Source of the DNA: Symsagittifera roscoffensis
Taxonomy: Eukaryota > Xenacoelomorpha > Acoela > Convolutidae
Reading direction: 5' to 3'
DNA length: 64,000 nucleotides
Assembly (NCBI RefSeq): GCF_963678635.1
Contig: NC_087068.1
Coordinates: 742,001 to 806,000, forward strand
A program made the position numbers and the translations under genes. The stretch's first letter is position 1, and every line of letters starts with the position of its first letter. The notes under the pieces were generated by a model that was not told the DNA's origin, did not search any database, and saw only the letters and a program-made list of their open reading frames with translations. This document shows, piece by piece, positions 44,987-57,562 of this stretch.

Positions 44987-45358
44987 TTAATTCGAGTCGT
45001 GCTTGAAATCGTTTGTGTTCGAGGAAAGTTGAGATTTCCTGGCTCGTTTACAGTTAGATTGTGGTTTGTCTTTGTTTTCAACAGTATCAGAAATTTCACT
45101 TGTTTGCGCTCGGATTGACTTTCCCGACTTTACTAATTTTGAAAAATCTTCGCTGCTTAAGGAAAGTCTCTGTACACATTCAAATTCAGCGCCTTCAGTT
45201 GCTTTTTTGAAAATTTTCAGGAATACATAAGTTCCAGTTTGGTCATATGTTTTCAATGTAGCACGCACTAGTCTTTTACTGTTTTCCGAAATAACGAAAT
45301 AGCAATCGCCAAAATCTTTATCTGCATTTGCTGTGGTGCTTGTTTTGGTTTTATTCAT
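44987..45358 (-). CDS. PC4-like small DNA-binding protein (tentative)
   Basis: 123 residues from the ATG at 45358. Residues 20-85 have the strand-turn-strand rhythm and closing helix of PC4-type single-stranded DNA-binding proteins (YFVISENSKRLVRATLKTYD, then GAEFECVQRLSLSSEDFSKL). The C-terminus is basic and disordered. It is the first gene of the leftward block, so it may be expressed early. PC4-like folds are weakly conserved, so this is a suggestion. Confidence 0.4.
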   Translation of the reverse strand: MNKTKTSTTANADKDFGDCYFVISENSKRLVRATLKTYDQTGTYVFLKIFKKATEGAEFECVQRLSLSSEDFSKLVKSGKSIRAQTSEISDTVENKDKPQSNCKRARKSQLSSNTNDFKHDSN

Positions 45359-45841
45359 TGTAACGAGTAAATTTTCAAAGTAACTTGATTCAAAACTGAA
45401 TAGAAAGAAATGAATGGTTCCGATTGATTGTATATGTCTGCAAAAGAAAGCGTTGTATCTATTTTAATTTATATACACATGTACTTTATATCGCAAAGAT
45501 ATTGGATTGCAATTTAGTTCAAATGGATAAGTATTTTGTGCATGTACAACTGATAAGAATTTTAATGGGTGTTAAAGGTCACAATGTTTAAACGTTATTT
45601 TTGATACAAGCTATTTGTTTGAATGCAATTTAGATAAATATAGAATAACACGCAAGGTAACATAAATATTTTACACGCCCTCCCTTATTAAACTGATTAA
45701 AAACTACATAGGAGGTCTTGAAATTTCTAATTTTAGAAGAACCAATCCCTATTTTAATCTCTTGAGGCGTTTTCACAATTCATTTCAGTTTCATTTCTCT
45801 CCGCGTTACGTTTGTCATTTTCTTCCAACTTTTCTTGAAAA
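45359..45841. promoter_or_regulatory. Divergent promoter region of the Polinton
   Basis: Intergenic stretch between the leftward block (first ATG 45358) and the rightward genes (first ATG 45842). AT-rich with TATATACA at about 45471 and TTTATAT near 45485. It is the only place from which both gene blocks diverge, so promoters for both are expected here. No defined element was mapped. Confidence 0.45.
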
Positions 45842-46477
45842 ATGCCTTGTTATATTATTGCCGGATATTCCAATCACGAAAGAACCATTTTTTATGAAAC
45901 CGTTCACGGTAATTTTGTAGCAATAATTAACGAAGAAAAAAGTTTCAATTCTGATGAGTGGACTTGTACTCATCACGTTATGATTCCCAAAAATTTTTTA
46001 CATTTATTCAGTAAACTTTCCTTTAAAATTTCAAAGAAAGAAGAAGAACTGAATATAAAGTATTTGAGTTACCTAACAAATTCTGGTAAATATACGGATC
46101 CTGACGAGCCTCTTGCTCTTCAGGTTGATATTTCAACTTTATCAAAACCAGTAAAAAAAATTTTGTATAAATACGATTGTGATGTTACTCCGATTTGTGA
46201 AAACCAGTTAGAATAATTTGAAGAAATTGAATTTTTTGATCGTTTATGGGGAATGGAACAGATTGAATCACCATCAGTAGTTACCCCGAAAGCTGATCCT
46301 TCCCCTGTAGTATCACCATGGCTTGACGAACCGGGTTCCTCAACTCCAAAGCGTACCCCTGAGGCTACTGTGAGCAACCACATGGAAAACTTAACCCCTT
46401 CTCTCTGTCTAGCGACAAAGAAAAAAAGGAAGTTAACAACACTAGAGAAAGCGCAGGAGTATTTGGACCTTATATAA
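45842..46477 (+). pseudogene. Unknown Polinton protein, one in-frame stop
   Basis: ATG at 45842. The first 124 codons are beta- and charge-rich (YIIAGYSNHERTIFYETVHG; WTCTHHVMIPKNFLHLF). A TAA at 46214-46216 is followed in the same frame by 87 more codons that contain a Pro/Ser-rich linker and KKKRKLTTLEKAQEYL, which resembles a nuclear localisation signal. The continued open frame suggests one gene with a nonsense change. No family recognised. Confidence 0.5.
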
Positions 46478-46479
46478 CT

Positions 46480-48115
46480 TTGAAACTGGGGTTGAGTTTT
46501 ATTGATTTTTGTTTGTATTTATTGTGTATAATAATTTAACTTTAAAATTGAGTTTGAGTTTGTATCTTGTATTTGCTCATTAATTATCACACGATTGGGT
46601 TCTGATAAAAAATTTATTTCAAAAGCCTTTAAAAATTGAAGTTTAAAAAATCATTTATTTTTAATAAATTGACTATTTTTTTTCAATTAAAAACAAAAAA
46701 AAAATCCGTAAAATTTTTATTTTTTCCACAATTAGGATTTAACATATTAACATTGAAGTTCTTATTTACATTAGTGATCTTGAGAAAAAACTGAAAAGCA
46801 TCCATATATATGCTAATTTTTAGAAAACAAGATTAAAAAAATCAATTTCGTTTTTTTGAAAAAAGATAATTAACGTCGAAAAAAAACTGTAAAAAATTAA
46901 TTTTGGATGAAAATTTATGTTGTCATATGTTTATTCAAATAGTTATCATACAAATTAAACATAATAAAAAATAGTATAAAAGATGTTTAAAACCAACTTT
47001 TTGATAAAAATACTTATTTTTTTAATGTATTTTAGATAAAAATTTGATTTTTTAATTACAAAAAGGAAAAAAAGCATTAATTTTTTTTCTTTTTCCACAA
47101 ATTGGAGTTACCATTTGATCATTGATACTGTTGGCTCCAAAAATGATCAGATTGAAAAAAAATACAAGTATTCATCATCATGCTAAATATTTGAGAAAAA
47201 CAATAAAAATCAAACTTTTTAATTGATGACTCATCGTTTTTTCATTTTTCCGAAAAAATGCGATTTTCAACCAGAAGACGCAATTTTTTATTATGAGCAA
47301 GTGGTGTTATTATCAAAGTGCATTGAGGGGCACGACTAATGAGATTGTGGGAGTAGATGTTTTTTCAATAGTCTTCGAGAAAAACGCTAATTCCCTTAAT
47401 CCCCCCTAAAACAACAAACTCATTTCTCTTTACAGAAAAGTATTTTTTCGGACTTTTTTTTCAAATCGAAAGACAATTGAGACAAATTCATGATGACATG
47501 GACCGTGCAACCGCTCCGTGATTGACATCATTGATAGCAATGCGCCTGGAAAGTTAAAAAACTGTCATTTTTCAGTTTTTGCTTTACTTATTCATCGTTT
47601 CAACTGTTTTTGATACTAATTTTGACATTTTTATAGGATATTCTCTCCTCATGACAACTGGGATATTTAGGATCTATCATGTGTTGTGACATGCTTAACT
47701 TTTATCCGCAATTTCGAAATTTTCATCAATTTATATTTTGAATTGATAAAATATAAAATTAAAACTTTTCTCTCTTGGCTCTAAAATCATTTTGGATTAA
47801 AAATTAGCCCAAACTTGGTTGGTTTAGACTAACTTCTATCGTTTGTAATAATTATTAACGTTTCAAACAACAATTTATCTGTTTCGTCCAATCGAACTTG
47901 AGTTTGCCAGTTATGGCGGGAAATTCAAATCTAATTCAAATTTTGGCGGGAATTTTAATTCAAATTCAAAATTACGCGCGCAAAACACAAACCGTTTTCT
48001 CTGCAATTGGTAGACGAACAGTTATGCTTCCCATTTACTGTTGTTTCTGAGTGTAATTTGAGATCACTTGATTCTTTTTCTTTCTTAAAATCAATAGCTT
48101 AACTTATTTCAAAAA
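46480..48115. other. Polinton internal non-coding region
   Basis: About 1.6 kb of very AT-rich sequence with poly-A/T runs and no coding frame, lying between the small rightward gene and the polymerase. 47880-48060 is somewhat less biased and includes a repeated TTGGCGGGAAT/TATGGCGGGAAA element; it may hold the polymerase promoter. Confidence 0.5.
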
Positions 48116-48127
48116 ATGTTCAAATGC

Positions 48128-51100
48128 AATTTTTGTCCACTGAAATATGCAAATAAGAGCAATAGAAGTCGCCATGAGCGTGACAAACGTTTTGTTGAAA
48201 AAGGACTAATCGTTTATCGATGCAATGAGTGTTCATTCACGGCTCAAATGCTTTCAAATTTACAAAAACATATTCTTCACACTCATGGTCAACTTGGAGG
48301 TGTTTGTGATTATTGTCATTTGGGATTTCATTCGCCCAAAAACTTATCAGCTCATTTACTAGCATCCCATGGTCTTCCTGTTATGAGAGCTGCCTCTGCT
48401 GATTTAGCCACTACAAGTGCCGCTGCTAATGCTGCTCTCGGTGATGTGCATGCTGTCGATGAAGACGAAATCAACGGCACCAATCTTCAAAAAAGTGAGT
48501 CTGCTTTTTTCGGTGTTCTTGAAACGTATGTGATCGGCGGAAACCAACCCATGGATGAAAATCAGCCGATTGACCTTTTGCAATTTATGCAAGAGAAAAA
48601 AGATGAAATTCAAAGTCTCATAATCGATCGAGTTGCAGAAGGACCTAGAAAAGTTCAGTTCAGCGCTAATTTAGGTTTGGTAAAACCTAAAGTAATAAAT
48701 GATTCTAGTAAAACTGAGCACGACGAGCGGATTGACATTTATGCAAACTCTGATATGAAACCTGTGATGAGCTTAGGATTAGAAGATGATGAGTTTTTTG
48801 AAATGGTCGAAAAAATGCAAGCAGTTTTGGAGACTTTTGCATCTTATGGAAGCGGTTGGGTTTTGCAACACGTAATTCAAGTTTTTGTTAAACTTGCAAA
48901 GTTTTCACCAATCCGTGGGTCAATTATATATTGACTTGCCTTTTCGAATTCGAATGTCCCAGAATTTGATAAACATTAAAAATCACGAAGATAATAATTG
49001 CTTCGAACTTTGCTTTACCGCTGCTTATAGTCTGAAGCATGGTGTTGACCTACTTCTAACTGATCAACAAAAGGCGAACCCAGCAGCTGCGCGGACACAA
49101 CTTGATACATACACTGCTGAAAGTGCACACAAAGCCCAAGGTAATTTTGATTCACCCATGAGTTTCGCTTCAATTGGAAAATTTGAACAACTTAACGACG
49201 TGCGGGTAAATGTGTTCCAGTACCACAAGGGAGATTTGTTGCCTATGTATATATCAAAACGACCAAACCAAGATAACAGCACCCAAACTGAAATATTTGA
49301 CATGGACCTGCTTCTCTTGTATGAGCCTGCAAAGCATCACTATGTACTTATAATCGATTTGTTAAAGTTCATCTGCGAAATCAAAGGGTGTAAGTATCGC
49401 CCAATTGCACGTTTATGTAGAAACTGCTTTCACATTAGTTGGAGTGATGAAACTCACGAGCAACACATCCAGGGTTGTAAGGATCATGAACCTGCTCTAG
49501 TAGTCATGCCTTCAGCAGAAAAAGGTACCAACAGATACGAGTTCAAAAACCTCCAGGCCTTGTGGTTTGTACCACTTGTGATTTATTTTGATTTTGAATC
49601 ATTTCTGAAACCTGTAGATTCTTGTCCTGATAATCCATCGCGATCATCTACCCAAGTTGTACAAAAACACGAAGCTTGTGGGTATTCATTGGCTGTAATT
49701 GAACACGGAAATTCACAGCCCTACTTCTTTGACTATGACAGCTCTGATCAATGCATGAAAAAGTTTCTCAATCAGTTGCATCAATTAGCGAGAGAGATAT
49801 ATGATCAAAAGCGACGGTTTCCTTAATTTCTAGAAAGCCCAGAATCGTTGAACAAAGAAAACACATCAACATGTTGGATTTGCTGTATACATTTTACCAA
49901 TGAGCACGAAAAATGTCTTGACCATTGCCATTTTTCTGGAAAATTTTTGGGATGGGCACATGAAAAATGCAACCTCGCAAGACGAACTGTAAATTTCACC
50001 CAAGTCATTGGACATAACATCCAGAACTATGACCTTCACCACATTTGTCTCGCATTGCATGAATGCGAGCCAACAAGTACAATGAGTGTTATACCTAGCA
50101 CCGACGAAAAGTATATATCGTTAAGCATTGGAGTCCTAATTAAAAGTATAAAAAGGAAAAACGGATCTGAGCAAAAAGTTTTTGAATACCTCAGATTTAC
50201 TGACTCATGCAAGTTTTTGAAATCTTCCCTGCAAAAATTGGTTGATAATCTAATGTCAATTTTGAACAAGTATTTTGCAAACGAGACGGAGGAGCAACGG
50301 TGTCTGATACGACAAAAAGGTTTCTAACCTTATTCGTACATGACCAGAAGAGAAAAATTTGCAGAAAAAGAATTGCCTCCTTTGCAAAATTGGTCCAATG
50401 TTTTGAATGGAGGAAAAGTTGCAGTTTCACAAGCGGATCTGGAACATGCAAGGAAAGTTTTTAGAGTGTTCAAATGTCAAAACTTGGAGGATTATCACAA
50501 CTTGTATCTCAAGTGTGATACACTCCTTCTTGCTTGCGTCTTTGAAGAATTTCGACAAATTAGTCACCAAACTTATGGTCTGGACTGCGCGCACCATTTT
50601 AATGCTTCAAACTTAGCTGGAGACGCCTTCAAACGTATCTGCAAAGACTCGAATGTTCAGCTTTTATCAGACCGCAAGCATCTCGAAATGGTCGAGAATA
50701 TGATGCGAGGTGGTACTGCATCCGTGTTCCATAGTCGCTTTTTCAAAGCCAACAACAAAGAATGCCCCGACTTCAACCCAGATCAACCTAGCACCTACGG
50801 GTTTATGATCGATGCAAATAACCTCTATGGCGGCGTCATGCAAACGGAGAAATTACCGGTGCGTAACTTTGAGTTAATAGAGCATATAGAAGACGAGGTG
50901 ATTGTGAACCAAATCCTCAACATGACTGAAGACTCTTTGATTGGATTTATATTGGAAGTTGATCTCGAGTACCCAGAAGAACTGCATGAGGATCATCAAG
51001 ATTACCCTTTAGCTCCTACTAAAGAAAGTGTACCCCAGGATTGGTGGAGTCCCTACCAAACAAATTTACTCGAGCAGATGAAAAATCAAGACATTTCAAG

Positions 51101-52847
51101 ACGTTCAATTGGAAAGACCAAAAAGTTACTGCAGACGCTGCATGACAAGTCAAACTATACAATTCATTACAAACAATTGTTTGTTAGGTTGGGACTTAAA
51201 GTTAAAAAAGTGCACCGTGTGCTGAAGTTTGAACAAGAAGCATGGTTAGAACCATACATCACATTGAACACGACTAAACGACAACAAGCTAGAAATAAAT
51301 TTGAGGAGGATTTGTACAAACTACTGAACAATTGCGCTTATGGGAAAACATGCGAGTCGAAGCGCAAACGGATGCTTGTTCGGATAGTTAGAGATTATCA
51401 TGGCGCTTTGCGAGAAATTAGTGCATTCGAATTTAAATCCTACAAAATTTTTGGAGAAAACTTGGCAGCGTTCACTTCGAATCCAACAAAAATCTATTGG
51501 GATGTCCCAACAATTGTGGGAGCTAGTGTTCTTGAGTTAGCAAAGTTTCACATGTATCAATTTCATTACGATATAATGAAACCAAATTTTGAATGTCAAC
51601 TACTGTATTCTGATACAGACAGTCTCTTGTACCAAGTCAAAAGTGAAGATTTATACCGAGAAATTTCCGAAAAAAGGAATATTTAGAATGAACTTGACTT
51701 GTCAAATTACCCGAAGAACCACCCTCTCTAAGACCCGAAACACAAAATGGTTGTTTTAAAATTCAAGGATGAGTTTCCAGGAGACATTATAACCGAGTTT
51801 ATATCCCTCAAACCCAAGCTTTATTCCATTTTGTCCAGAGGTAATTAATTAATTTCTATTTGCCTTATTTGTGAGCACGAATTTCAAAAAATTTTGATTT
51901 TTTGTGATTTTTTTTTTCGGAAGGCAATTTTTATTTGTGGGCGAAAAAATGTAATTTTATCAAAAAAAAAAGAAATTTGGAAAAAACTTTTTAGGCGAAA
52001 AAGTATAACTTTTTTTTGAAAATATTTTTTTTTTTTACTGTGAGCGGTTTTTTTTTGTGGGCGAAATTTTTTTTTTTTTTGGAAAAAAAAATTTTTTTTT
52101 GTTCGAAAAAAAATTTCGGGCGAAAAAGTGTTTTTTGCTTTGAAAAAAAAATTGGTTTTTTTTTTGTGGGCGATTTTTTTTTTTGTGGGCGAAAATTTTT
52201 TTGAAAAAAATTTTTTTTTGTCGGCAAAAAATTTTTTTTTTTAAATTTTTTTGTCGGCGATTTTTTTTTTTTTGTGTTGGTCGATTGTTTTTTTTTTTTA
52301 ATGATGACTAATTTTTAAGGTCACACCTGGCCTTCATGTATTTTTTTTTTTTGCACCTGGCCTTCAAGTTAACATGATGTAGCTCTTAAAAAAACATCGC
52401 ATTTGGTTTTTTTATCAGCACACATTAGTGATCATCAAAAAATTGATTAGTAATCATATAAATAAAATTTTAGACTGCAGAAAATTATCGGCGAAAGGTG
52501 TATCCAAAGCTGCTCAGAAGATGTTGAGTCATCAGCGATATCGAGACACCTTGACCTCTGGCTCGTTATTCAAAACTGAAAACAGTCGAAACGCATCCGA
52601 GTCACACAATCTGCAAACAGTGACTTCGACGAAAACATCGTTATCAGCTTTTGATGACAAACGCTACATCCTCGATGATGGTCAGCAGACTCTTCCCTAC
52701 GGTCACAAAAACATCGTGGGTCAAACTGTGATTGGCATTGATGATAGTGATGACAACACAGCCGCTGTTAATTCTGACCCAACTGACATTGACGATTTGG
52801 AAAAATGGATGCCATTTTTTGAAGATCGTCAACAGCCAGTGTCCACG
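48128..52847 (+). repeat. 4.72-kb tandem duplication in POLB, unit 1
   Basis: Matches 52848-57562 with only about ten substitutions and a few homopolymer changes. It starts AATTTTTGTCCACTG inside the first zinc finger and ends at CAGCCAGTGTCCACG. The three bases ACG at the junction have no counterpart at either end, so the join is non-homologous with a little filler. Confidence 0.97.
51841..52473 (+). other. Candidate intron or insertion in POLB, unit 1
   Basis: Starts GTAATT directly after CCAGAG and ends TTTTAG. The flanking coding frames are in matching phase: one base of codon before, two after. Upstream code ends ...KLYSILSR; downstream code begins ...CRKLSAKGVSK, and both are polymerase-like. 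The interior is not coding and consists of T-rich units with GTGGGCGAAA / GTCGGCGATT. The donor is weak and no clear branch point stands out, so an insertion is an alternative. Confidence 0.45.
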
Positions 52848-55800
52848 AATTTTTGTCCACTGAAATATGCAAATAAGAGCAATAGAAGTCGCCATGAGCG
52901 TGACAAACGTTTTGTTGAAAAAGGACTAATCGTTTATCGATGCAATGAGTGTTCATTCACGGCTCAAATGCTTTCAAATTTACAAAAACATATTCTTCAC
53001 ACTCATGGTCAACTTGGAGGTGTTTGTGATTATTGTCATTTGGGATTTCATTCGCCCAAAAACTTATCAGCTCATTTACTAGCATCCCATGGTCTTCCTG
53101 TTATGAGAGCTGCCTCTGCTGATTTAGCCACTACAAGTGCCGCTGCTAATGCTGCTCTCGGTGATGTGCATGCTGTCGATGAAGACGAAATCAACGGCAC
53201 CAATCTTCAAAAAAGTGAGTCTGCTTTTTTCGGTGTTCTTGAAACGTATGTGATCGGCGGAAACCAACCCATGGATGAAAATCAGCCGATTGACCTTTTG
53301 CAATTTATGCAAGAGAAAAAAGATGAAATTCAAAGTCTCATAATCGATCGAGTTGCAGAAGGACCTAGAAAAGTTCAGTTCAGCGCTAATTTAGGTTTGG
53401 TAAAACCTAAAGTAATAAATGATTCTAGTAAAACTGAGCACGACGAGCGGATTGACATTTATGCAAACTCTGATATGAAACCTGTGATGAGCTTAGGATT
53501 AGAAGATGATGAGTTTTTTGAAATGGTCGAAAAAATGCAAGCAGTTTTGGAGACTTTTGCATCTTATGGAAGCGGTTGGGTTTTGCAACACGTAATTCAA
53601 GTTTTTGTTAAACTTGCAAAGTTTTCACCAATCCGTGGGTCAATTATATATTGACTTGCCTTTTCGAATTCGAATGTCCCAGAATTTGATAAACATTAAA
53701 AATCACGAAGATAATAATTGCTTCGAACTTTGCTTTACCGCTGCTTATAGTCTGAAGCATGGTGTTGACCTACTTCTAACTGATCAACAAAAGGCGAACC
53801 CAGCAGCTGCGCGGACACAACTTGATACATACACTGCTGAAAGTGCACACAAAGCCCAAGGTAATTTTGATTCACCCATGAGTTTCGCTTCAATTGGAAA
53901 ATTTGAACAACTTAACGACGTGCGGGTAAATGTGTTCCAGTACCACAAGGGAGATTTGTTGCCTATGTATATATCAAAACGACCAAACCAAGATAACAGC
54001 ACCCAAACTGAAATATTTGACATGGACCTGCTTCTCTTGTATGAGCCTGCAAAGCATCACTATGTACTTATAATCGATTTGTTAAAGTTCATCTGCGAAA
54101 TCAAAGGGTGTAAGTATCGCCCAATTGCACGTTTATGTAGAAACTGCTTTCACATTAGTTGGAGTGATGAAACTCACGAGCAACACATCCAGGGTTGTAA
54201 GGATCATGAACCTGCTCTAGTAGTCATGCCTTCAGCAGAAAAAGGTACCAACAGATACGAGTTCAAAAACCTCCAGGCCTTGTGGTTTGTACCACTTGTG
54301 ATTTATTTTGATTTTGAATCATTTCTGAAACCTGTAGATTCTTGTCCTGATAATCCATCGCGATCATCTACCCAAGTTGTACAAAAACACGAAGCTTGTG
54401 GGTATTCATTGGCTGTAATTGAACACGGAAATTCACAGCCCTACTTCTTTGACTATGACAGCTCTGATCAATGCATGAAAAAGTTTCTCAATCAGTTGCA
54501 TCAATTAGCGAGAGAGATATATGATCAAAAGCGACGGTTTCCTTAATTTCTAGAAAGCCCAGAATCGTTGAACAAAGAAAACACATCAACATGTTGGATT
54601 TGCTGTATACATTTTACCAATGAGCACGAAAAATGTCTTGACCATTGCCATTTTTCTGGAAAATTTTTGGGATGGGCACATGAAAAATGCAACCTCGCAA
54701 GACGAACTGTAAATTTCACCCAAGTCATTGGACATAACATCCAGAACTATGACCTTCACCACATTTGTCTCGCATTGCATGAATGCGAGCCAACAAGTAC
54801 AATGAGTGTTATACCTAGCACCGACGAAAAGTATATATCGTTAAGCATTGGAGTCCTAATTAAAACTATAAAAAGGAAAAACGGATCTGAGCAAAAAGTT
54901 TTTGAATACCTCAGATTTACTGACTCATGCAAGTTTTTGAAATCTTCCCTGCAACAATTGGTTGATAATCTAATGTCAATTTTGAACAAGTATTTTGCAA
55001 ACGAGACGGAGGAGCAACGGTGTCTGATACGACAAAAAGGTTTCTAACCTTATTCGTACATGACCAGAAGAGAAAAATTTGCAGAAAAAGAATTGCCTCC
55101 TTTGCAAAATTGGTCCAATGTTTTGAATGGAGGAAAAGTTGCAGTTTCACAAGCGGATCTGGAACATGCAAGGAAAGTTTTTAGAGTGTTCAAATGTCAA
55201 AACTTGGAGGATTATCACAACTTGTATCTCAAGTGTGATACACTCCTTCTTGCTTGCGTCTTTGAAGAATTTCGACAAATTAGTCACCAAACTTATGGTC
55301 TGGACTGCGCGCACCATTTTAATGCTTCAAACTTAGCTGGAGACGCCTTCAAACGTATCTGCAAAGACTCGAATGTTCAGCTTTTATCAGACCGCAGGCA
55401 TCTCGAAATGGTCGAGAATATGATGCGAGGTGGTACTGCATCCGTGTTCCATAGTCGCTTTTTCAAAGCCAACAACAAAGAATGCCCCGACTTCAACCCA
55501 GATCAACCTAGCACCTACGGGTTTATGATCGATGCAAATAACCTCTATGGCGGCGTCATGCAAACGGAGAAATTACCGGTGCGTAACTTTGAGTTAATAG
55601 AGCATATAGAAGACGAGGTGATTGTGAACCAAATCCTCAACATGACTGAAGACTCTTTGATTGGATTTATATTGGAAGTTGATCTCGAGTACCCAGAAGA
55701 ACTGCATGAGGATCATCAAGATTACCCTTTAGCTCCTACTAAAGAAAGTGTACCCCAGGATTGGTTGAGTCCCTACCAAACAAATTTACTCGAGCAGATG

Positions 55801-57562
55801 AAAAATCAAGACATTTCAAGACGTTCAATTGGAAAGACCAAAAAGTTACTGCAGACGCTGCATGACAAGTCAAACTATACAATTCATTACAAACAATTGT
55901 TTGTTAGGTTGGGACTTAAAGTTAAAAAAGTGCACCGTGTGCTGAAGTTTGAACAAGAAGCATGGTTAGAACCATACATCACATTGAACACGACTAAACG
56001 ACAACAAGCTAGAAATAAATTTGAGGAGGATTTGTACAAACTACTGAACAATTGCGCTTATGGGAAAACATGCGAGTCGAAGCGCAAACGGATGCTTGTT
56101 CGGATAGTTAGAGATTATCATGGCGCTTTGCGAGAAATTAGTGCATTCGAATTTAAATCCTACAAAATTTTTGGAGAAAACTTGGCAGCGTTCACTTCGA
56201 ATCCAACAAAAATCTATTGGGATGTCCCAACAATTGTGGGAGCTAGTGTTCTTGAGTTAGCAAAGTTTCACATGTATCAATTTCATTACGATATAATGAA
56301 ACCAAATTTTGAATGTCAACTACTGTATTCTGATACAGACAGTCTCTTGTACCAAGTCAAAAGTGAAGATTTATACCGAGAAATTTCCGAAAAAAGGAAT
56401 ATTTAGAATGAACTTGACTTGTCAAATTACCCGAAGAACCACCCTCTCTAAGACCCGAAACACAAAATGGTTGTTTTAAAATTCAAGGATGAGTTTCCAG
56501 GAGACATTATAACCGAGTTTATATCCCTCAAACCCAAGCTTTATTCCATTTTGTCCAGAGGTAATTAATTAATTTCTATTTGCCTTATTTGTGAGCACGA
56601 ATTTCAAAAAATTTTGATTTTTTGTGATTTTTTTTTTCGGAAGGCAATTTTTATTTGTGGGCGAAAAAATGTAATTTTATCAAAAAAAAAAGAAATTTGG
56701 AAAAAACTTTTTAGGCGAAAAAGTATAACTTTTTTTTGAAAATATTTTTTTTTTTTACTGTGAGCGGTTTTTTTTTTGTGGGCGAAATTTTTTTTTTTTT
56801 TGGAAAAAAAAATTTTTTTTTGTTCGAAAAAAAATTTCGGGCGAAAAAGTGTTTTTTGCTTTGAAAAAAAAATTGGTTTTTTTTTTGTGGGCGATTTTTT
56901 TTTTTGTGGGCGAAAATTTTTTTGAAAAAAATTTTTTTTTGTCGGCAAAAAATTTTTTTTTTAAATTTTTTTGTCGGCGATTTTTTTTTTTTGTGTTGGT
57001 CGATTGTTTTTTTTTTTTAATGATGACTAATTTTTAAGGTCACACCTGGCCTTCATGTATTTTTTTTTTGCACCTGGCCTTCAAGTTAACATGATGTAGC
57101 TCTTAAAAAAACATCGCATTTGGTTTTTTTATCAGCACACATTAGTGATCATCAAAAAATTGATTAGTAATCATATAAATAAAATTTTAGACTGCAGAAA
57201 ATTATCGGCGAAAGGTGTATCCAAAGCTGCTCAGAAGATGTTGAGTCATCAGCGATATCGAGACACCTTGACCTCTGGCTCGTTATTCAAAACTGAAAAC
57301 AGTCGAATCGCATCCGAGTCACACAATCTGCAAACAGTGACTTCGACGAAAACATCGTTATCAGCTTTTGATGACAAACGCTACATCCTCGATGATGGTC
57401 AGCAGACTCTTCCCTACGGTCACAAAAACATCGTGGGTCAAACTGTGATTGGCATTGATGATAGTGATGACAACACAGCCGCTGTTAATTCTGACCCAAC
57501 TGACATTGACGATTTGGAAAAATGGATGCCATTTTTTGAAGATCGTCAACAGCCAGTGTCGT
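52848..57562 (+). repeat. 4.72-kb tandem duplication in POLB, unit 2
   Basis: Second unit. It carries the same frameshift (about 53645) and the same four in-frame stops (54544, 55045, 56404, 56449) as unit 1, plus a few private substitutions, for example Lys to Arg in SDRRH and Trp to Leu in QDWLS. Confidence 0.97.
56561..57190 (+). other. Candidate intron or insertion in POLB, unit 2
   Basis: Counterpart of 51841-52473 with the same borders (GTAATT ... TTTTAG) and three bases shorter because of poly-T length differences. The minus-strand Lys/Phe-rich frames here are products of the T-rich repeat. Confidence 0.45.

Larger units (their letters stand above)
48116..52847 (+). pseudogene. POLB: Protein-primed DNA polymerase B, first block (broken)
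   Basis: ATG at 48116. The N-terminus has cysteine/histidine fingers: CNFC..., CNECSFTAQMLSNLQKHILHTH and CDYCHLGFHSPKNLSAHLLASH. A frameshift near 48925 leads to the exonuclease domain (Exo I YFDFES at about 49587-49600), an HNH-like cysteine insert (CWIC, CLDHCHF), Exo II (HNIQNYDLHHI), and the polymerase palm: motif A FMIDANNLYGG, motif B KLLNNCAYGKT, motif C YSDTDSLLY. In-frame stops occur at 49824 (TAA), 50325 (TAA), 51684 (TAG) and 51729 (TAA). A 633-bp intron-like stretch precedes the C-terminal part (52474 onward, FDDKRYILDDG). At 52847 the frame runs into a second copy. This enzyme would replicate the element by protein priming; here it is inactive. Confidence 0.9.

Noticed and set aside
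36611-51731. Reassigned stop codon as an explanation for in-frame stops in Polinton genes
   Set aside because: TGA, TAA and TAG all occur in frame within one gene, and neighbouring intact genes end normally with the same codons; decay explains it better.
52016-52227. Lys/Phe-rich open frames on both strands near 52.0-52.2 and 56.6-57.0 kb
   Set aside because: They are translations of poly-T/poly-A repeats with GGGCGAAA words and have no coding character.
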